A stretch of DNA of 64,000 nucleotides from Azospira restricta. GTDB taxonomy: Bacteria > Pseudomonadota > Gammaproteobacteria > Burkholderiales > Rhodocyclaceae. Below the pieces are notes generated by a model that did not search any database, had not been told where the DNA came from, and was given only the letters and a program-made list of their open reading frames with translations. Each line of letters starts with the position of its first letter. Positions within the stretch are counted from its first letter, which is position 1. The DNA is taken from NCBI RefSeq assembly GCF_016858125.1, contig NZ_CP064781.1, positions 2,675,501 through 2,739,500 on the forward strand. Reading direction: 5' to 3'. Shown piece by piece: positions 43,190-54,145 of the stretch. A program made the position numbers and the translations under genes.

Positions 43190-45769
43190 CTAGATCTTCA
43201 GCTGTTCGAGGAGTTCGCTTTCCAGGCGGATGCGGCCGGCGCTCTGGCCGAGGTCGCCGCCGCTGATCAGGAAGGTGTCCTCGGCGCGCTCGCCGAGGGT
43301 GGCGATCTTTGCCGTGTGCAGGCTGGCGCCATGCTTCGCCAGTGTCGTCGCGACCGCGTAGAGCAGGCCGGGACGGTCGGCGGCGACCAGCGACAGCACG
43401 TAGTTGGCGCCCTTCTCGTCGGCCTCGATCGCTACCGACGGCGCGATCGGGAAGTGCTTCAGCCGGCGCGACAGGCGGGCGGCGAGCGGCGCCTCCGGCG
43501 CCGTCTGCAGCGTCAGCCGCTCGATCAACTCGTGCTCGATGTAGCTCAGCATCTCGCGGTCGTTGTCGCGGCCGCTGGTGTCGAGCAGCACGAAGCTGTC
43601 CAGCGCGTAGCCGTGCTGGGTGGTGTGGATCTTGGCGTCGACGATGTTGTAGCCGGCACGCGCGAAGAAGCCGACCAGCCGGGCGAAGAGGTCGCGCTGG
43701 TCGCGGGTGTAGACCATCACCTGCAGGCCTTCGCTGGCCGGGTTGAGGCGGGCCTTGACCACCGGCTTCTCGTCGTTCGGCCGGTAGTGCAGGCAGCGCG
43801 TGTGCCAGGCGATCTCCTCGGCCGAATGGCGCAGGAAATAGACGGTGTCGAGCTGTTTCCACAGGCGCTCGTGCACGGTGGCGGACAGCGCGAAGTAGCG
43901 CAAGAGGCGCATCGCCTCGTCCTGCCGCTCCTGGATCACGCCGTGCGGCGCCGGCGCCGCGCCGCCATCGCGCAGCTGGCGCCGGGTCGCGCTGTAGAGG
44001 TCCTGCAGCAGCTGCCCCTTCCAGCTGTTCCAGACCTTCGGGCTGGTGCCGCGGATGTCGGCGACGGTGAGCAGGTAGAGCGCGGTCAGGTGTCGCTCGT
44101 CGCCGACGATGGCGGCGAAGGCGGCCACCACCTCGGGGTCGGAGACGTCCTGCTTCTGCGCCACCTGCGACATCGTCAGGTGGCGGCGGACCAGCCAGAC
44201 GACCAGCTCGGCGTCCTCGCCGGCGATGCCGTGGCTGTCGCAGAAGGCCTGCGCGTCGGCGGTGCCTTGTTCGGAATGGTCGCCGCCACGCCCCTTGGCG
44301 ATGTCGTGGAAGAGGGCGGCGACGTAGAGCAGCCAGTGGCGGTCGAACTCGCTGATCAGCCGCGTGCAGAACGGATATTCGTGCGCGAATTCCTCCATCG
44401 TGAACCGGCGCAGGTTGCGCACGACCATCAGGATGTGCTGGTCCACGGTATAGACGTGGAACAGGTCGTGCTGCATCTGGCCGACGATGGCGCCGAAGTT
44501 CGGCAGGTAGCGGCCGAGGATGCCGTACTGGTTCATCCGCCGCAGTTCGTGCACGAGGCCGCGCGGCTGCTGGAAGATCTGCAGGAACAGCGCCCGGTTG
44601 GCCGGGTCGGCGCGGAAGCGGTCGTCGATCAGCTTGCGCGCGCGGAACAGCGCGCGCAGCGTGCGCGCGGTCATGCCCTTCAGCGTCGCATCCTGTTCGA
44701 GCAGCAGGAAGCTTTCGAGGATCGCCGGCGGGTGCCGCTCGAAGACCTGCTCGTCGCGTACGTCGAGCATTTCGTGCGCCGCCTGGAAGCGCTCGTTGAT
44801 GATCCGCGGCGCCTGGTCGGGCGGCGGGAAGATCGCCGCCCCGAGGTTCTGCAGCAGGATCACGTTCAACTGCGTCACCGACTTGGCGTTGCGGTAATAG
44901 TCCTGCATCAGCATTTCGCTGGCGCGGCGGGTCGCCGTCGGGCGGAAGCCGAGCTGCTCGGCGAGCGCCGTCTGGTAGTCGAAGAGCAGGCGGTCCTCGC
45001 GCCGGTTGAGGTGGTAGTGCAGGCGGATGCGCAGGCGCTGCAGGCTGGCCTCGCAGCGCTCCAGATGCTCGCGCTCCTCGGCGGTGACGAAGCCGCCGTC
45101 CTCGAGGTCGCGCCAGCTGCGGCCCAGCCCGGTGGCCTGCGTGATCCACAGGATCACCTGCAGGTCGCGCAGGCCGCCGGGGCTTTCCTTGATGTTCGGC
45201 TCGAGGCTGAACGGCGTGTCCTGGAAGCGCAGGTAGCGCTCGTCCTGCTCGATCCGCTTGGCCTTGAAGAAGGCCTGCGGGTCCAGCGCCGCCCGCAGGC
45301 GGCGGAAGAAGCCGTCGAACAGCGCCCCGTTGCCGGTGAGCAGGCGGGCCTCGATCAGCGCGGTCTGGATCGTGATGTCGCCGGCGGCCTCGGCCAGGCA
45401 TTCGTCCGGCGTGCGCACGCTGTGGCCGATCTCGAGGCCGATGTCCCAGAACAGGCCGACCATTTCCTCCAGCTGCGCCTTCAGCGCCGCATCCGGCTCG
45501 CCGGGCAGCAGGATCAGCAGGTCGATGTCGGAGGCCGGGTACAGCTCGCCGCGGCCGTAACCGCCGACCGCGACCAGGGCGAGATCCGCCGGGAACCTCT
45601 GTTCCCGCCACAGTCCGGCGAGGACGTCGTCGATCAGCGCGCTGCGCCCGGCGAGCATCGCGACCGCGTCGCCGTCGGCCAGGTAGCGTTCGCGCAGGGC
45701 CTTCTGGCCTTCCTGGAGCCGGCCGCGGAAGCGGCCGAGCAGGGCGGCCCGGGGGGGCAGGGGCTTCAT
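43190..45769 (-). CDS. glnD: Bifunctional uridylyltransferase/uridylyl-removing enzyme GlnD
   Basis: 859 residues. The nucleotidyltransferase motif is [20 protein letters not shown], the HD domain has [20 protein letters not shown], and the C-terminus has two ACT domains. GlnD uridylylates PII when glutamine is low and removes UMP when it is high. It lies after map, with 16 bases between. A weak hairpin with arms CCGGCGC/GCGCCGG (43164-43187) follows the stop on the minus strand. Confidence 0.97.
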   Translation of the reverse strand: MKPLPPRAALLGRFRGRLQEGQKALRERYLADGDAVAMLAGRSALIDDVLAGLWREQRFPADLALVAVGGYGRGELYPASDIDLLILLPGEPDAALKAQLEEMVGLFWDIGLEIGHSVRTPDECLAEAAGDITIQTALIEARLLTGNGALFDGFFRRLRAALDPQAFFKAKRIEQDERYLRFQDTPFSLEPNIKESPGGLRDLQVILWITQATGLGRSWRDLEDGGFVTAEEREHLERCEASLQRLRIRLHYHLNRREDRLLFDYQTALAEQLGFRPTATRRASEMLMQDYYRNAKSVTQLNVILLQNLGAAIFPPPDQAPRIINERFQAAHEMLDVRDEQVFERHPPAILESFLLLEQDATLKGMTARTLRALFRARKLIDDRFRADPANRALFLQIFQQPRGLVHELRRMNQYGILGRYLPNFGAIVGQMQHDLFHVYTVDQHILMVVRNLRRFTMEEFAHEYPFCTRLISEFDRHWLLYVAALFHDIAKGRGGDHSEQGTADAQAFCDSHGIAGEDAELVVWLVRRHLTMSQVAQKQDVSDPEVVAAFAAIVGDERHLTALYLLTVADIRGTSPKVWNSWKGQLLQDLYSATRRQLRDGGAAPAPHGVIQERQDEAMRLLRYFALSATVHERLWKQLDTVYFLRHSAEEIAWHTRCLHYRPNDEKPVVKARLNPASEGLQVMVYTRDQRDLFARLVGFFARAGYNIVDAKIHTTQHGYALDSFVLLDTSGRDNDREMLSYIEHELIERLTLQTAPEAPLAARLSRRLKHFPIAPSVAIEADEKGANYVLSLVAADRPGLLYAVATTLAKHGASLHTAKIATLGERAEDTFLISGGDLGQSAGRIRLESELLEQLKI

Positions 45770-45785
45770 GCGCGGTGCGCGACGG

Positions 45786-46589
45786 TCAGGCGGCGAGCGC
45801 GGCGGGCTGCGCGCGGCAGCCGGCCGAGACGGTCAGCACCTCGAAGCCGGCGTCGGTGACCAGCACCGTGTGTTCCCACTGCGCGGACAGGCTGCGGTCC
45901 TTGGTGACGATCGTCCAGCCGTCCGGCAGTTCGCGGATCGCCGCCTTGCCGGCGTTGATCATCGGTTCGATGGTGAAGATCATCCCCGGCTCCAGCCGCG
46001 GGCCGGTGCCGGCACGCCCGTAGTGCAGCACCTGCGGATCCTCGTGGAACTTGCGGCCGATGCCGTGGCCGCAGAACTCGCGCACCACCGAGTAGCCGTT
46101 GCCCTCGGCGTATTTCTGGATGGCGGCGCCGATGTCGCCGAGGTGGCCGCCGGGGCGGACCTGCTTGATGCCGATCCACATGCATTCGAAAGTGATCTCG
46201 CACAGCCGCCGGGCCTGGATCGACGCCTCGCCGACCTGGAACATGCGGCTGGTGTCGCCGTGGAAGCCGTCCTTGATCACGGTGATGTCGAGGTTGACGA
46301 TGTCGCCGTTCTTCAGTGCCTTGTCGCCGGGAACGCCGTGGCAGACCTGGTGATTCACCGAGGCGCAGATCGACTTCGGGTAGGGCTGGTAGCCGGCCGG
46401 GGCGTAGTTCAGCGGCGCCGGGACGCAGCCCTGCACGTTCACCATGTAGTCGTGGCAGAGCTTGTCGAGTTCGCCGGTGGTGACGCCGGCCTTGACGAAG
46501 GGGGCGACGTAGTCGAGCACTTCGGAGGCCAGGCGGCCGGCGATGCGCATTTTTTCGATTTCTTCGGGGGTTTTGATGCTGATGCTCAT
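45786..46589 (-). CDS. map: Methionine aminopeptidase, type I
   Basis: 267 residues with the metal ligands of type I MetAP in [37 protein letters not shown] and FTIEPMI, then WEHTVLVT. It removes the initiator Met co-translationally. Start ATG 46589; the upstream extension of the frame is not family sequence. It is divergent from rpsB, an arrangement common in proteobacteria, and precedes glnD. Confidence 0.96.
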   Translation of the reverse strand: MSISIKTPEEIEKMRIAGRLASEVLDYVAPFVKAGVTTGELDKLCHDYMVNVQGCVPAPLNYAPAGYQPYPKSICASVNHQVCHGVPGDKALKNGDIVNLDITVIKDGFHGDTSRMFQVGEASIQARRLCEITFECMWIGIKQVRPGGHLGDIGAAIQKYAEGNGYSVVREFCGHGIGRKFHEDPQVLHYGRAGTGPRLEPGMIFTIEPMINAGKAAIRELPDGWTIVTKDRSLSAQWEHTVLVTDAGFEVLTVSAGCRAQPAALAA

Positions 46590-46696
46590 GTCGGGGAGGG
46601 GCGTTGCGCCAGGAAAGGTCGAAGGATACAGGGAAGGTCCGGCGTTGGGCAATTTCGCCCCGGGAAGGTTCGCCACGGCGGGAAAGTCAGGCGGAT

Positions 46697-46726
46697 TTGA
46701 ATGCGGCATGGATTGAATGCTACAAT
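46697..46726 (+). promoter_or_regulatory. Sigma-70 promoter of rpsB-tsf
   Basis: TTGAAT (46697-46702), 18 bases, TACAAT (46721-46726) with an upstream TG making an extended -10. The start would be near 46733, giving a leader of about 150 bases before rpsB, long enough for the S2-type autoregulation known from E. coli. The leader holds GC-rich palindromes, but I cannot assign a known motif. Confidence 0.65.
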
Positions 46727-46883
46727 TCGAAAGTTTTTTCGCCCCGGGATCGGCCCGGCGGCAAAAAACGAGGCGCGGCCACGGTGGTCGCGTCCAATCC
46801 ACACACCCGCCGTGTTAAGGGTGCTCCTCGCGCGAGGGGCGGCAGTTGCGGCAGGTGGCGGTTCAACCCTTAAGGAGTCAGCA

Positions 46884-47624
46884 ATGTCTACGACCATGCG
46901 TCAGATGCTGGAGGCCGGCGTTCATTTCGGCCACCAGACCCGTTTCTGGAACCCGAAGATGGCCCCGTACATCTTCGGCCACCGCAACAAGATCCACATC
47001 GTCAACCTCGAGAAGACGCTCGCCAAGTACAACGAGGCGATGGCCTTCGTGAAGAAGCTGGCGTCCAACCGCGGCACCATCCTCTTCGTCGGCACCAAGC
47101 GCCAGGCCCGCGAGATCGTCGCCGAGGAAGCGGCGCGCGCCGGCGCCCCGTGCGTCGACCAGCGCTGGCTGGGCGGCATGCTGACCAACTTCAAGACGGT
47201 CAAGGGTTCGATCAAGCGCCTGAAGGACATGGAAGCGATGATCGAGGACGGCTCGGTCGAGAAGCTGGGCAAGAAGGAAGCCCTGATGCTCAAGCGCGAG
47301 CACGAGAAGCTGCAGAAGGCGATCGGCGGCATCAAGGACATGGGCGGCCTGCCGGACGCGCTGTTCGTGATCGACGTCGGCTACCACAAGATCGCCATCA
47401 CCGAAGCCAACAAGCTGGGCATCCCGGTGATCGCCGTGGTCGATACCAACCACTCCCCGGAAGGCGTCGACTACGTCATCCCGGGTAACGACGACTCGTC
47501 GCGCGCCATCCGCCTGTACGCCCGCGGCGTCGCCGACGCCATCCTCGAAGGCCGTAGCCAGGTGGTTCAGGAGATCGTGGCCGCCGGCACCGGCGACGAC
47601 TACGTCGAAGAATCGGCTGAGTAA
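46884..47624 (+). CDS. rpsB: 30S ribosomal protein S2
   Basis: 246 residues. The S2 signature is [23 protein letters not shown] near the N-terminus and the end contains [24 protein letters not shown]-type core. It starts at ATG 46884 after AAGGAG, which is the usual start [12 protein letters not shown]. It is followed by tsf in the universal order. Confidence 0.98.
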   Translation: MSTTMRQMLEAGVHFGHQTRFWNPKMAPYIFGHRNKIHIVNLEKTLAKYNEAMAFVKKLASNRGTILFVGTKRQAREIVAEEAARAGAPCVDQRWLGGMLTNFKTVKGSIKRLKDMEAMIEDGSVEKLGKKEALMLKREHEKLQKAIGGIKDMGGLPDALFVIDVGYHKIAITEANKLGIPVIAVVDTNHSPEGVDYVIPGNDDSSRAIRLYARGVADAILEGRSQVVQEIVAAGTGDDYVEESAE

Positions 47625-47644
47625 TTTCGTTTTCGTTTGAACCC

Positions 47645-47681
47645 GATACGGCCGCGACGGGGCACCCCGAGCGGCCGTATC
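47645..47681 (+). other. Stable hairpin between rpsB and tsf
   Basis: GATACGGCCGC (47645-47655) pairs perfectly with 47671-47681, 11 bp, and the loop can form a small GGG/CCC extension. There is no T-run, so it is not a classic terminator. In E. coli an rpsB-tsf intergenic structure reduces tsf read-through; the same use is inferred. Confidence 0.55.
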
Positions 47682-47699
47682 CGTAAGCTGGAGAAGAAA

Positions 47700-48596
47700 A
47701 TGGCGGCAATTACCGCAAGCATGGTGGCAGAACTGCGCGCGAAGACCGACGCGCCGATGATGGAATGCAAGAAGGCGCTGACCGAAGCCGACGGCGACAT
47801 GGCCAAGGCGGAAGAGGTTCTGCGCGTCAAGCTGGGCAACAAGGCGACCAAGGCCGCGACCCGTATCGCCGCCGAAGGCATCGTCGGCGTCGACATCTCG
47901 GCCGACGGCAAGCTCGGCTCGATCATCGAAGTGAACTGCGAGACCGACTTCGTCGCCAAGAACGACGACTTCCTGGCGCTGGTCAAGGGCTGCGCCCAGC
48001 TGGTGTCTGGCAAGAACCCGGCCGACGTCGCCGCGCTGTCGGCGCTGCCGATGGGCGAGGGCACGGTCGAGTCGACCCGCACCGCGCTGGTCGGCAAGAT
48101 CGGCGAGAACATGTCGATCCGCCGCTTCGTCCGCGTCGAAGCCAAGGGCAAGCTGGTTTCCTACATCCATGGCGGCGCCAAGATCGGCGTGCTGCTGGAC
48201 CTGGTCGGCGGCGACGAGCAGCTGGGCAAGGACATCGCGATGCACATCGCCGCGTCGAAGCCGAAGGCGCTGGACGCCTCGGGCGTGTCGCAGGAGCTGA
48301 TCGACACCGAGCGCCGCGTCGCCATCGAGAAGGCGCGCGCCGACAACAAGCCGGAAGCGATGCTGGAAAAGATCGCCGACGGCACCGTGCAGAAGTTCCT
48401 GAAGGAAGTCACGCTGCTCGCCCAGGTCTTCGTCAAGGCCGAGGACGGCAAGCAGACGATCGAGCAGCTGCTGAAGGCGAAGGGCGCGTCGATCGCCGGC
48501 TTCACGCTGTACATCGTCGGCGAGGGCATCGAGAAGAAAGTGTCCGACTTCGCCGCCGAAGTGGCCGCCCAGGCTGCCGCTGCCGCCCAGAAGTAA
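47700..48596 (+). CDS. tsf: Elongation factor Ts
   Basis: 298 residues. An N-terminal UBA-like segment ([22 protein letters not shown]) is followed by the core domains with [17 protein letters not shown]. It recycles EF-Tu GDP. ATG 47700 follows a GGAG site and a stable hairpin. It lies 76 bases after rpsB and 24 bases before pyrH. Confidence 0.98.
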   Translation: MAAITASMVAELRAKTDAPMMECKKALTEADGDMAKAEEVLRVKLGNKATKAATRIAAEGIVGVDISADGKLGSIIEVNCETDFVAKNDDFLALVKGCAQLVSGKNPADVAALSALPMGEGTVESTRTALVGKIGENMSIRRFVRVEAKGKLVSYIHGGAKIGVLLDLVGGDEQLGKDIAMHIAASKPKALDASGVSQELIDTERRVAIEKARADNKPEAMLEKIADGTVQKFLKEVTLLAQVFVKAEDGKQTIEQLLKAKGASIAGFTLYIVGEGIEKKVSDFAAEVAAQAAAAAQK

Positions 48597-48620
48597 CGCC
48601 AGAGAGGTAAACACGAGACC

Positions 48621-49343
48621 ATGACCGACCGCACGCCCAAGTACAAGCGCATCCTCCTCAAGCTCTCCGGCGAAGCCCTGATGGGTGGCGACGCCTACGG
48701 CATCAATCGCCAGACGATCGGCGAGATCGTGCAGGAGATCAAGGCGGTGGCCGACCTGGGCGTGCAGATCGGCGTGGTCATCGGCGGCGGCAACATCTTC
48801 CGCGGTGTTGCCCCGGCCGCCACCGGCATGGATCGCGCCCAGGCCGACTACATGGGCATGCTGGCGACGGTCATGAACAGCCTGGCGATGCAGGACGCGA
48901 TGCGCGTCGCCGGCATCAATTGCCGCGTCCAGTCGGCGCTGTCGATCGAGCAGGTGGTCGAGCCATACATCCGCGGCAAGGCCATCCGCTACCTCGAGCA
49001 GGGGCGGATCGTCATCTTCGCCGCCGGCACCGGCAACCCGTTTTTCACCACCGATACCGCCGCCGCGCTGCGCGGCGCCGAGATCGGTGCCGAGATCGTG
49101 CTCAAGGCGACCAAGGTCGACGGCATCTACACCGCCGACCCGAAGAAGGACGCCGGCGCGACCCGTTTCGACCGTATCAGCTTCGACGAAGCCATCTCGC
49201 GCGGCCTCGGCGTCATGGACGCCACGGCCTTCGCGCTGTGCCGCGACCAGAAACTGCCGATCAACGTCTTCTCGATCTTCAAGGCCGGCGCGCTGCAGCG
49301 CGTGGTGATGGGCGAGAACGAAGGCACGCTGGTCTATTGCTGA
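48621..49343 (+). CDS. pyrH: UMP kinase
   Basis: 240 residues of the amino acid kinase fold: [14 protein letters not shown] at the N-terminus, [13 protein letters not shown] and [16 protein letters not shown]. It phosphorylates UMP to UDP and is controlled by GTP and UTP. In the conserved order tsf-pyrH-frr, 13 bases before frr. Confidence 0.97.
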   Translation: MTDRTPKYKRILLKLSGEALMGGDAYGINRQTIGEIVQEIKAVADLGVQIGVVIGGGNIFRGVAPAATGMDRAQADYMGMLATVMNSLAMQDAMRVAGINCRVQSALSIEQVVEPYIRGKAIRYLEQGRIVIFAAGTGNPFFTTDTAAALRGAEIGAEIVLKATKVDGIYTADPKKDAGATRFDRISFDEAISRGLGVMDATAFALCRDQKLPINVFSIFKAGALQRVVMGENEGTLVYC

Positions 49344-49356
49344 AGGAGAGCCCCCA

Positions 49357-49914
49357 ATGATCGCCGACATCAAGAAGAACACCGAATCCAAGATGCAGAA
49401 GTCGCTCGAGGCGCTGAAGAACGACCTCGCCAAGGTGCGCACCGGCCGTGCCCATACCGGCCTCCTCGACCACATCCAGGTCGAGTACTACGGTTCGCCG
49501 GTGCCGCTCGCCCAGGTCGCCAACGTGACCCTGATCGACGCCCGGACGATCGGCGTGCAGCCGTGGGAGAAGCCGATGGTGGCCAAGGTCGAGAAGGCCA
49601 TCCGCGAATCGGACCTCGGCCTCAATCCGGCGACGCAGGGCGAGCTGATCCGCGTGCCGATGCCGGCGCTGACCGAGGAGCGCCGCCGCGAACTGACCAA
49701 GGTCGTCAAGCACGAGGGCGAGAACGCCAAGGTCGCCGTGCGCAACCTGCGCCGCGACGCGAACAATTCGCTCAAGGATGCCGTCAAGGCGAAGACCATC
49801 TCCGAGGACGACGAGCGCCGCGCCCAGGACGAGATCCAGAAGCTCACCGACAAGTACGTCGCCGAAATCGACAAGATGCTCGCCCAGAAGGAGAGCGAGC
49901 TGATGGCCGTCTGA
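49357..49914 (+). CDS. frr: Ribosome recycling factor
   Basis: 185 residues, the usual length. It begins [20 protein letters not shown] and includes [13 protein letters not shown] and [15 protein letters not shown]. It splits post-termination ribosomes together with EF-G and IF3. It has an AAGGAG site and is 26 bases upstream of uppS. Confidence 0.98.
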   Translation: MIADIKKNTESKMQKSLEALKNDLAKVRTGRAHTGLLDHIQVEYYGSPVPLAQVANVTLIDARTIGVQPWEKPMVAKVEKAIRESDLGLNPATQGELIRVPMPALTEERRRELTKVVKHEGENAKVAVRNLRRDANNSLKDAVKAKTISEDDERRAQDEIQKLTDKYVAEIDKMLAQKESELMAV

Positions 49915-49940
49915 CGGGTCGCGGACGCAAGGACCCGGCA

Positions 49941-50744
49941 ATGAGCCGCTTCTCCAGTTCGACGCAGGACATCCCCGCCAGCGGCGACGTGCCCCGCCAC
50001 GTCGCCATCATCATGGACGGCAACGGCCGCTGGGCCAAGAAGCGCTTCATGCCGCGCGTCGCCGGCCATACGCGCGGCGTCGAGACGGTGCGCGAGATGG
50101 TTCGCGCCTGCCTCGAGCGCGGCATCGGCTACCTGACGCTGTTCGCCTTCAGCTCCGAGAACTGGCGCCGCCCGGAAGAGGAGGTGACGCTGCTGATGCA
50201 GCTGTTCGTGCGCGCGCTGCAGCACGAGGTGGTCAAGCTGCACCGCAACGGCGTGCGCCTGCGCGTCATCGGCGACCTCACGCGCTTCGACGACAAGCTG
50301 CAGCAGATGATCCGCGTCGCCGAGGAAAAAACCGCCGGCAACGACAAGCTGACGCTGACCATCGCCGCCAACTACGGCGGCCGCTGGGACATCCTGCAGG
50401 CGGCCAACCGCCTCGCGCTGGCCGAGCCGGAAAAGGCCGGCCGCTGGCAGGAGAGCGACCTCGCGCCGTACCTCTCGATGCACTACGCGCCGGAGCCCGA
50501 CCTGTTCATCCGCACCGGCGGCGAGGAACGCATCAGCAACTTCCTGCTCTGGCAGCTCGCCTACACCGAGTTCCATTTCACCGAGACCCTCTGGCCCGAG
50601 TTCAACGAGGCCGCGCTCGACCTGGCGATCGCCTCGTTCCGCCGCCGCGAACGTCGCTTCGGCCGCACCAGCGAACAGCTGCGGGCCGACCCGCATCCGG
50701 CGGCGACGGCTGCCGACCCCGCGAGCTCCCGCCTCGATGCTTAG
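49941..50744 (+). CDS. uppS: Undecaprenyl diphosphate synthase
   Basis: 267 residues of a cis-prenyltransferase with [20 protein letters not shown] (first signature) and [19 protein letters not shown] (fifth). It makes the C55 lipid carrier for peptidoglycan and O-antigen. The last roughly 25 residues are a Pro/Ala tail. It overlaps cdsA by 8 bases. Confidence 0.96.
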   Translation: MSRFSSSTQDIPASGDVPRHVAIIMDGNGRWAKKRFMPRVAGHTRGVETVREMVRACLERGIGYLTLFAFSSENWRRPEEEVTLLMQLFVRALQHEVVKLHRNGVRLRVIGDLTRFDDKLQQMIRVAEEKTAGNDKLTLTIAANYGGRWDILQAANRLALAEPEKAGRWQESDLAPYLSMHYAPEPDLFIRTGGEERISNFLLWQLAYTEFHFTETLWPEFNEAALDLAIASFRRRERRFGRTSEQLRADPHPAATAADPASSRLDA

Positions 50745-51570
50745 AACGCGGGTCATTACCGCGCTCGCCCTGCTTGCCGGGCTGCTGCCGGCGCTCTTCC
50801 TGCTGCCGCCGCTGGCCTGGGCCTGGCTGATCGCCGTGCTGGCGGCGCTCGCCGGCTGGGAGTGGGGCGGCTTCATGCGCCTCGGGCCGCCGGCCCGCGT
50901 CGCCCTGGGTGCCGCCTTCTTCGCCGTCTGCGGCGGCGCGATCCTGAGCTTTCCGTCAGCGCTCGGCGGCGACGGCTGGTCGCCGGCGGTCGGCTGGGCG
51001 CTCGGTCGCTGGCTGTACGTCCCGTCGGCGCTGTTCTGGTTGCTCGTGCTGCCGTTCTGGCTGCGCCGGCGCTGGCCGCTGCCCGGCGTTGCCGGCGGCC
51101 TGGCCGTCGGCGCCGTCGTCCTGCTGCCGACCTGCCTGGCGCTGGTGCAGCTGCGCCAGCTCGGCCCGCTCGCGCTGCTGGCGGTGATGGCCATCGTCTG
51201 GGCTGCCGACGTCGCCGCCTATTTCGCCGGCCGCGCCTTCGGCAAGCGCAAGCTGGCGCCGAACATCAGCCCCGGCAAGACCTGGGCCGGCGCCTGGGGC
51301 GCGGTCGCCGGCGTGCTGGTCTACGGCTTCGCCGCGGCGGGCCTGCTGCCGCAGGCGCTGCAGCGCGGCGCGGCCGGCTTTGCGCTGATCCTCGTCGCGC
51401 TGACTGCGCTGTCGATCGTCGGCGACCTGTTCGAATCGCTGCTCAAGCGCCAGGCCGGGATCAAGGACAGCAGCAACCTGCTGCCCGGGCACGGGGGAAT
51501 TCTCGACCGCATCGACAGTCAGACCTCGACCCTGCCGTTCGTCGCGCTGCTCTGGCTCTTCGTTTCCTGA
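50737..51570 (+). CDS. cdsA: Phosphatidate cytidylyltransferase
   Basis: 277 residues with about seven transmembrane helices and the CTP-transferase signature near the C-terminus ([20 protein letters not shown], then ILDRIDS). It makes CDP-diacylglycerol for phospholipids in the inner membrane. It overlaps uppS and is followed by dxr after 6 bases. Confidence 0.95.
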   Translation: MLRTRVITALALLAGLLPALFLLPPLAWAWLIAVLAALAGWEWGGFMRLGPPARVALGAAFFAVCGGAILSFPSALGGDGWSPAVGWALGRWLYVPSALFWLLVLPFWLRRRWPLPGVAGGLAVGAVVLLPTCLALVQLRQLGPLALLAVMAIVWAADVAAYFAGRAFGKRKLAPNISPGKTWAGAWGAVAGVLVYGFAAAGLLPQALQRGAAGFALILVALTALSIVGDLFESLLKRQAGIKDSSNLLPGHGGILDRIDSQTSTLPFVALLWLFVS

Positions 51571-51576
51571 TTCCGC

Positions 51577-52779
51577 ATGGCCATCCAGAACCTCACGATC
51601 CTCGGCTGCACCGGCTCGATCGGCGTCAATACGCTCGACGTGCTGCGCCGCCATCCCGACCGCTACCGCGTGCTGGCGCTGTGCGCGCACCGCCAGGCCG
51701 AGCTGCTGTTCTCCCAGTGTGCCGAATTCCGGCCGCGCTACGCGGTGCTCGGCGACGCCGACAGCGCCGCTGCGCTGCAGGTCCGGCTGCGCGCCGCGGC
51801 GCTGCCGACCGAGGTACTGCACGGCGTCGAGGCGCTGGAGCGGATGGCGGCGCTGCCCGAGGTCGATGCCGTGATGGCGGCGATCGTTGGTGCCGCCGGC
51901 CTGCGCCCGACGCTGGCGGCGGCGCGCGCCGGCAAGAAGATCCTGCTTGCGAACAAGGAAGCGTTGGTCATGGCCGGCCCGGTGTTCATGCGCGCGGTGC
52001 GCGAGCACGGCGCGGTGCTGCTGCCGATCGATAGCGAACATAACGCTATTTTTCAATCGCTTCCAGATGGTTTTGAAAGTGATTTGTCACGCGACTTGCC
52101 GGCCCGCGGCATCCGCCGCCTGCTGCTGACCGCGTCCGGCGGCCCGTTCCGCCAGCGCTCGCCGGCCGAACTCGAAGGCGTCACGCCGGAGCAGGCGGTG
52201 GCGCATCCGAACTGGGTGATGGGGCGCAAGATCTCGGTCGACTCGGCGACGATGATGAACAAGGGCCTCGAGGTGATCGAGGCGCACTGGCTGTTCGGGA
52301 TGGATGCCGATCGCATCGACGTGGTGATCCATCCGCAGAGCGTGATCCACTCGCTGGTCGAGTACGTCGACGGCTCGGTGATCGCGCAGCTCGGCAACCC
52401 GGACATGCGCACGCCGATCGCGCACGCGCTGGCCTACCCGGAGCGGATCGAGGCCGGCGTCGGTTCGCTCGACCTGTTCAAGATCGGCCGCCTCGACTTC
52501 GAGGCACCGGACGACGCCCGCTTTCCCTGCCTGGCGCTCGCCTTCCGTGCGCTGCGTGCCGGCGGCAGCGCGCCGGCGACGCTGAATGCGGCGAACGAGG
52601 TGGCGGTGCAGGCCTTCCTCGACGGCGAACTGGGATTCACCGGCATTCCGGCGCTGATCGCCGCCGCGCTCGATGCGCTGCCGGCGGTGGCGCTCGACAC
52701 GCTGGACGACGTGCTCGCCGCCGACGCCCGCGCCCGCGCCTTCGCCCGCGAGCAGCTGGCGCGCCAGGTCGCCGCATGA
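51577..52779 (+). CDS. dxr: 1-deoxy-D-xylulose 5-phosphate reductoisomerase
   Basis: 400 residues. The NADPH site is at the N-terminus ([16 protein letters not shown]), with active-site motifs [20 protein letters not shown] and [23 protein letters not shown]. It is the second step of the MEP isoprenoid pathway that feeds uppS. Codons in 52026-52102 are strikingly AT-rich for this genome although the protein is normal there. It overlaps rseP by 4 bases. Confidence 0.97.
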   Translation: MAIQNLTILGCTGSIGVNTLDVLRRHPDRYRVLALCAHRQAELLFSQCAEFRPRYAVLGDADSAAALQVRLRAAALPTEVLHGVEALERMAALPEVDAVMAAIVGAAGLRPTLAAARAGKKILLANKEALVMAGPVFMRAVREHGAVLLPIDSEHNAIFQSLPDGFESDLSRDLPARGIRRLLLTASGGPFRQRSPAELEGVTPEQAVAHPNWVMGRKISVDSATMMNKGLEVIEAHWLFGMDADRIDVVIHPQSVIHSLVEYVDGSVIAQLGNPDMRTPIAHALAYPERIEAGVGSLDLFKIGRLDFEAPDDARFPCLALAFRALRAGGSAPATLNAANEVAVQAFLDGELGFTGIPALIAAALDALPAVALDTLDDVLAADARARAFAREQLARQVAA

Positions 52780-54143
52780 GCGATTTCCTGTACTACCTCG
52801 CCGCCTTCGCGGTGGTGATCGGCGTGCTGGTCGTCGTGCACGAATACGGCCACTACGCGGTCGCCCGGCTGTGCGGCGTCAAGGTGCTGCGCTTCTCGGT
52901 CGGCTTCGGCCGTGCGATCTGGCTGCGGCGTTTCGGGGCGGACCAGACGGAATGGGCGATCGGCCTCTTTCCGCTGGGCGGCTACGTGAAGATGCTCGAC
53001 GAGCGCGAGGCGCCGGTCGCCGCGCACGAACTGCACCGCGCCTTCAACCGGCAGTCGGTGTGGCGGCGGATCGCCATCGTCGCCGCCGGCCCGCTGGCCA
53101 ACTTCCTGCTCGCGATCGTCGTCTATTGGGGCGTCTTCTGGCACGGCACCGAGGAATTGCGGCCGGTGCTCGGCACCCCGCCGGCGGCGACCGCCGCCGC
53201 CGCGGCCGGCGTCGAAAACGGCGAGCGCGTCGTCAAGGTTGCCGGCGAGGCGGTGCAGACCTGGGAGGACGTGCGCTGGCGGCTGCTGCAGCTGGCCTCG
53301 GACGACAACGACGCGTTGCTCGAGGTGATCAACGAGCGCCACGAGATCGCCGTGCGCCGGCTCGACCTCGCCGCGATCCGCGAGGCGGGCTGGGAGGGCG
53401 ACGCCTTCCAGCGGCTCGGCCTGACCTATTTCCGGCCGCAGCTGCCGCCGGTGATCGGTCGCGTCCTCGGCGGCAGCGCCGGGGAACGCGCCGGGCTGCA
53501 GGCTGGCGACGTCTTCCTCGAGATCGAAGGCGAGAAGATCGCCACCTGGGCCGACGTCGTGCGCATCGTCCGCGCGGCGCCGGGCAAGTCGCTGCAGGTG
53601 TTGCTGGTGCGCGGCGAGAGCGAGCTCGCGCTGACCGCCGTTCCCGATCTGCAGGAGGAGCGTGGCCGCCGTCTCGGCCGCCTCGGCATCTCCGTCCAGG
53701 AGACGGGGCAGCGGCGCGACGACCTCACCGTCGTCGTCGCCTACGGGCCGGTCGATGCGTTCGGTCGCGCCCTGCACGAAACCTGGGAGAAGTCGGTGTT
53801 CAGCCTGGTCATGCTGGGCAAGATGGTGACCGGCGAGGTGTCCTGGCGCAACCTCTCCGGGCCGGTGACGATCGCCGACTACGCCGGGCAGTCGGCGAAG
53901 CTCGGCATCGAGTACTACCTGAAGTTCATGGCCCTCGTCAGCATCAGCCTCGGCGTGCTCAATCTGCTGCCGATCCCGATTCTGGATGGGGGGCATTTAA
54001 TGTATTATGTCGTCGAAATCATCAAACGCGGCCCGCTCTCCGAGCGCAGCATGGAAATCGGCCAGCAGATCGGGCTGGCACTGCTTCTGATGCTGATGGC
54101 GTTTGCCTTCTATAACGATATCAATCGACTGATTTCCGGCTGA
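52776..54143 (+). CDS. rseP: Site-2 protease RseP
   Basis: 455 residues. The zinc motif HEYGH lies in [14 protein letters not shown] near residue 24, with two PDZ-like domains in the middle and the C-terminal [15 protein letters not shown] metal site. RseP makes the second cut in anti-sigma-E RseA to release sigma E under envelope stress. It sits just upstream of bamA. Weak -35/-10-like elements (TTCTGG 53980, TATTAT 54003) in its 3' end may drive bamA. Confidence 0.95.
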   Translation: MSDFLYYLAAFAVVIGVLVVVHEYGHYAVARLCGVKVLRFSVGFGRAIWLRRFGADQTEWAIGLFPLGGYVKMLDEREAPVAAHELHRAFNRQSVWRRIAIVAAGPLANFLLAIVVYWGVFWHGTEELRPVLGTPPAATAAAAAGVENGERVVKVAGEAVQTWEDVRWRLLQLASDDNDALLEVINERHEIAVRRLDLAAIREAGWEGDAFQRLGLTYFRPQLPPVIGRVLGGSAGERAGLQAGDVFLEIEGEKIATWADVVRIVRAAPGKSLQVLLVRGESELALTAVPDLQEERGRRLGRLGISVQETGQRRDDLTVVVAYGPVDAFGRALHETWEKSVFSLVMLGKMVTGEVSWRNLSGPVTIADYAGQSAKLGIEYYLKFMALVSISLGVLNLLPIPILDGGHLMYYVVEIIKRGPLSERSMEIGQQIGLALLLMLMAFAFYNDINRLISG

Positions 54144-54145
54144 AG

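Noticed and set aside
43139-45859. 906-codon plus-strand open frame opposite glnD
   Set aside because: Shadow of glnD codon bias; no recognisable protein sequence.
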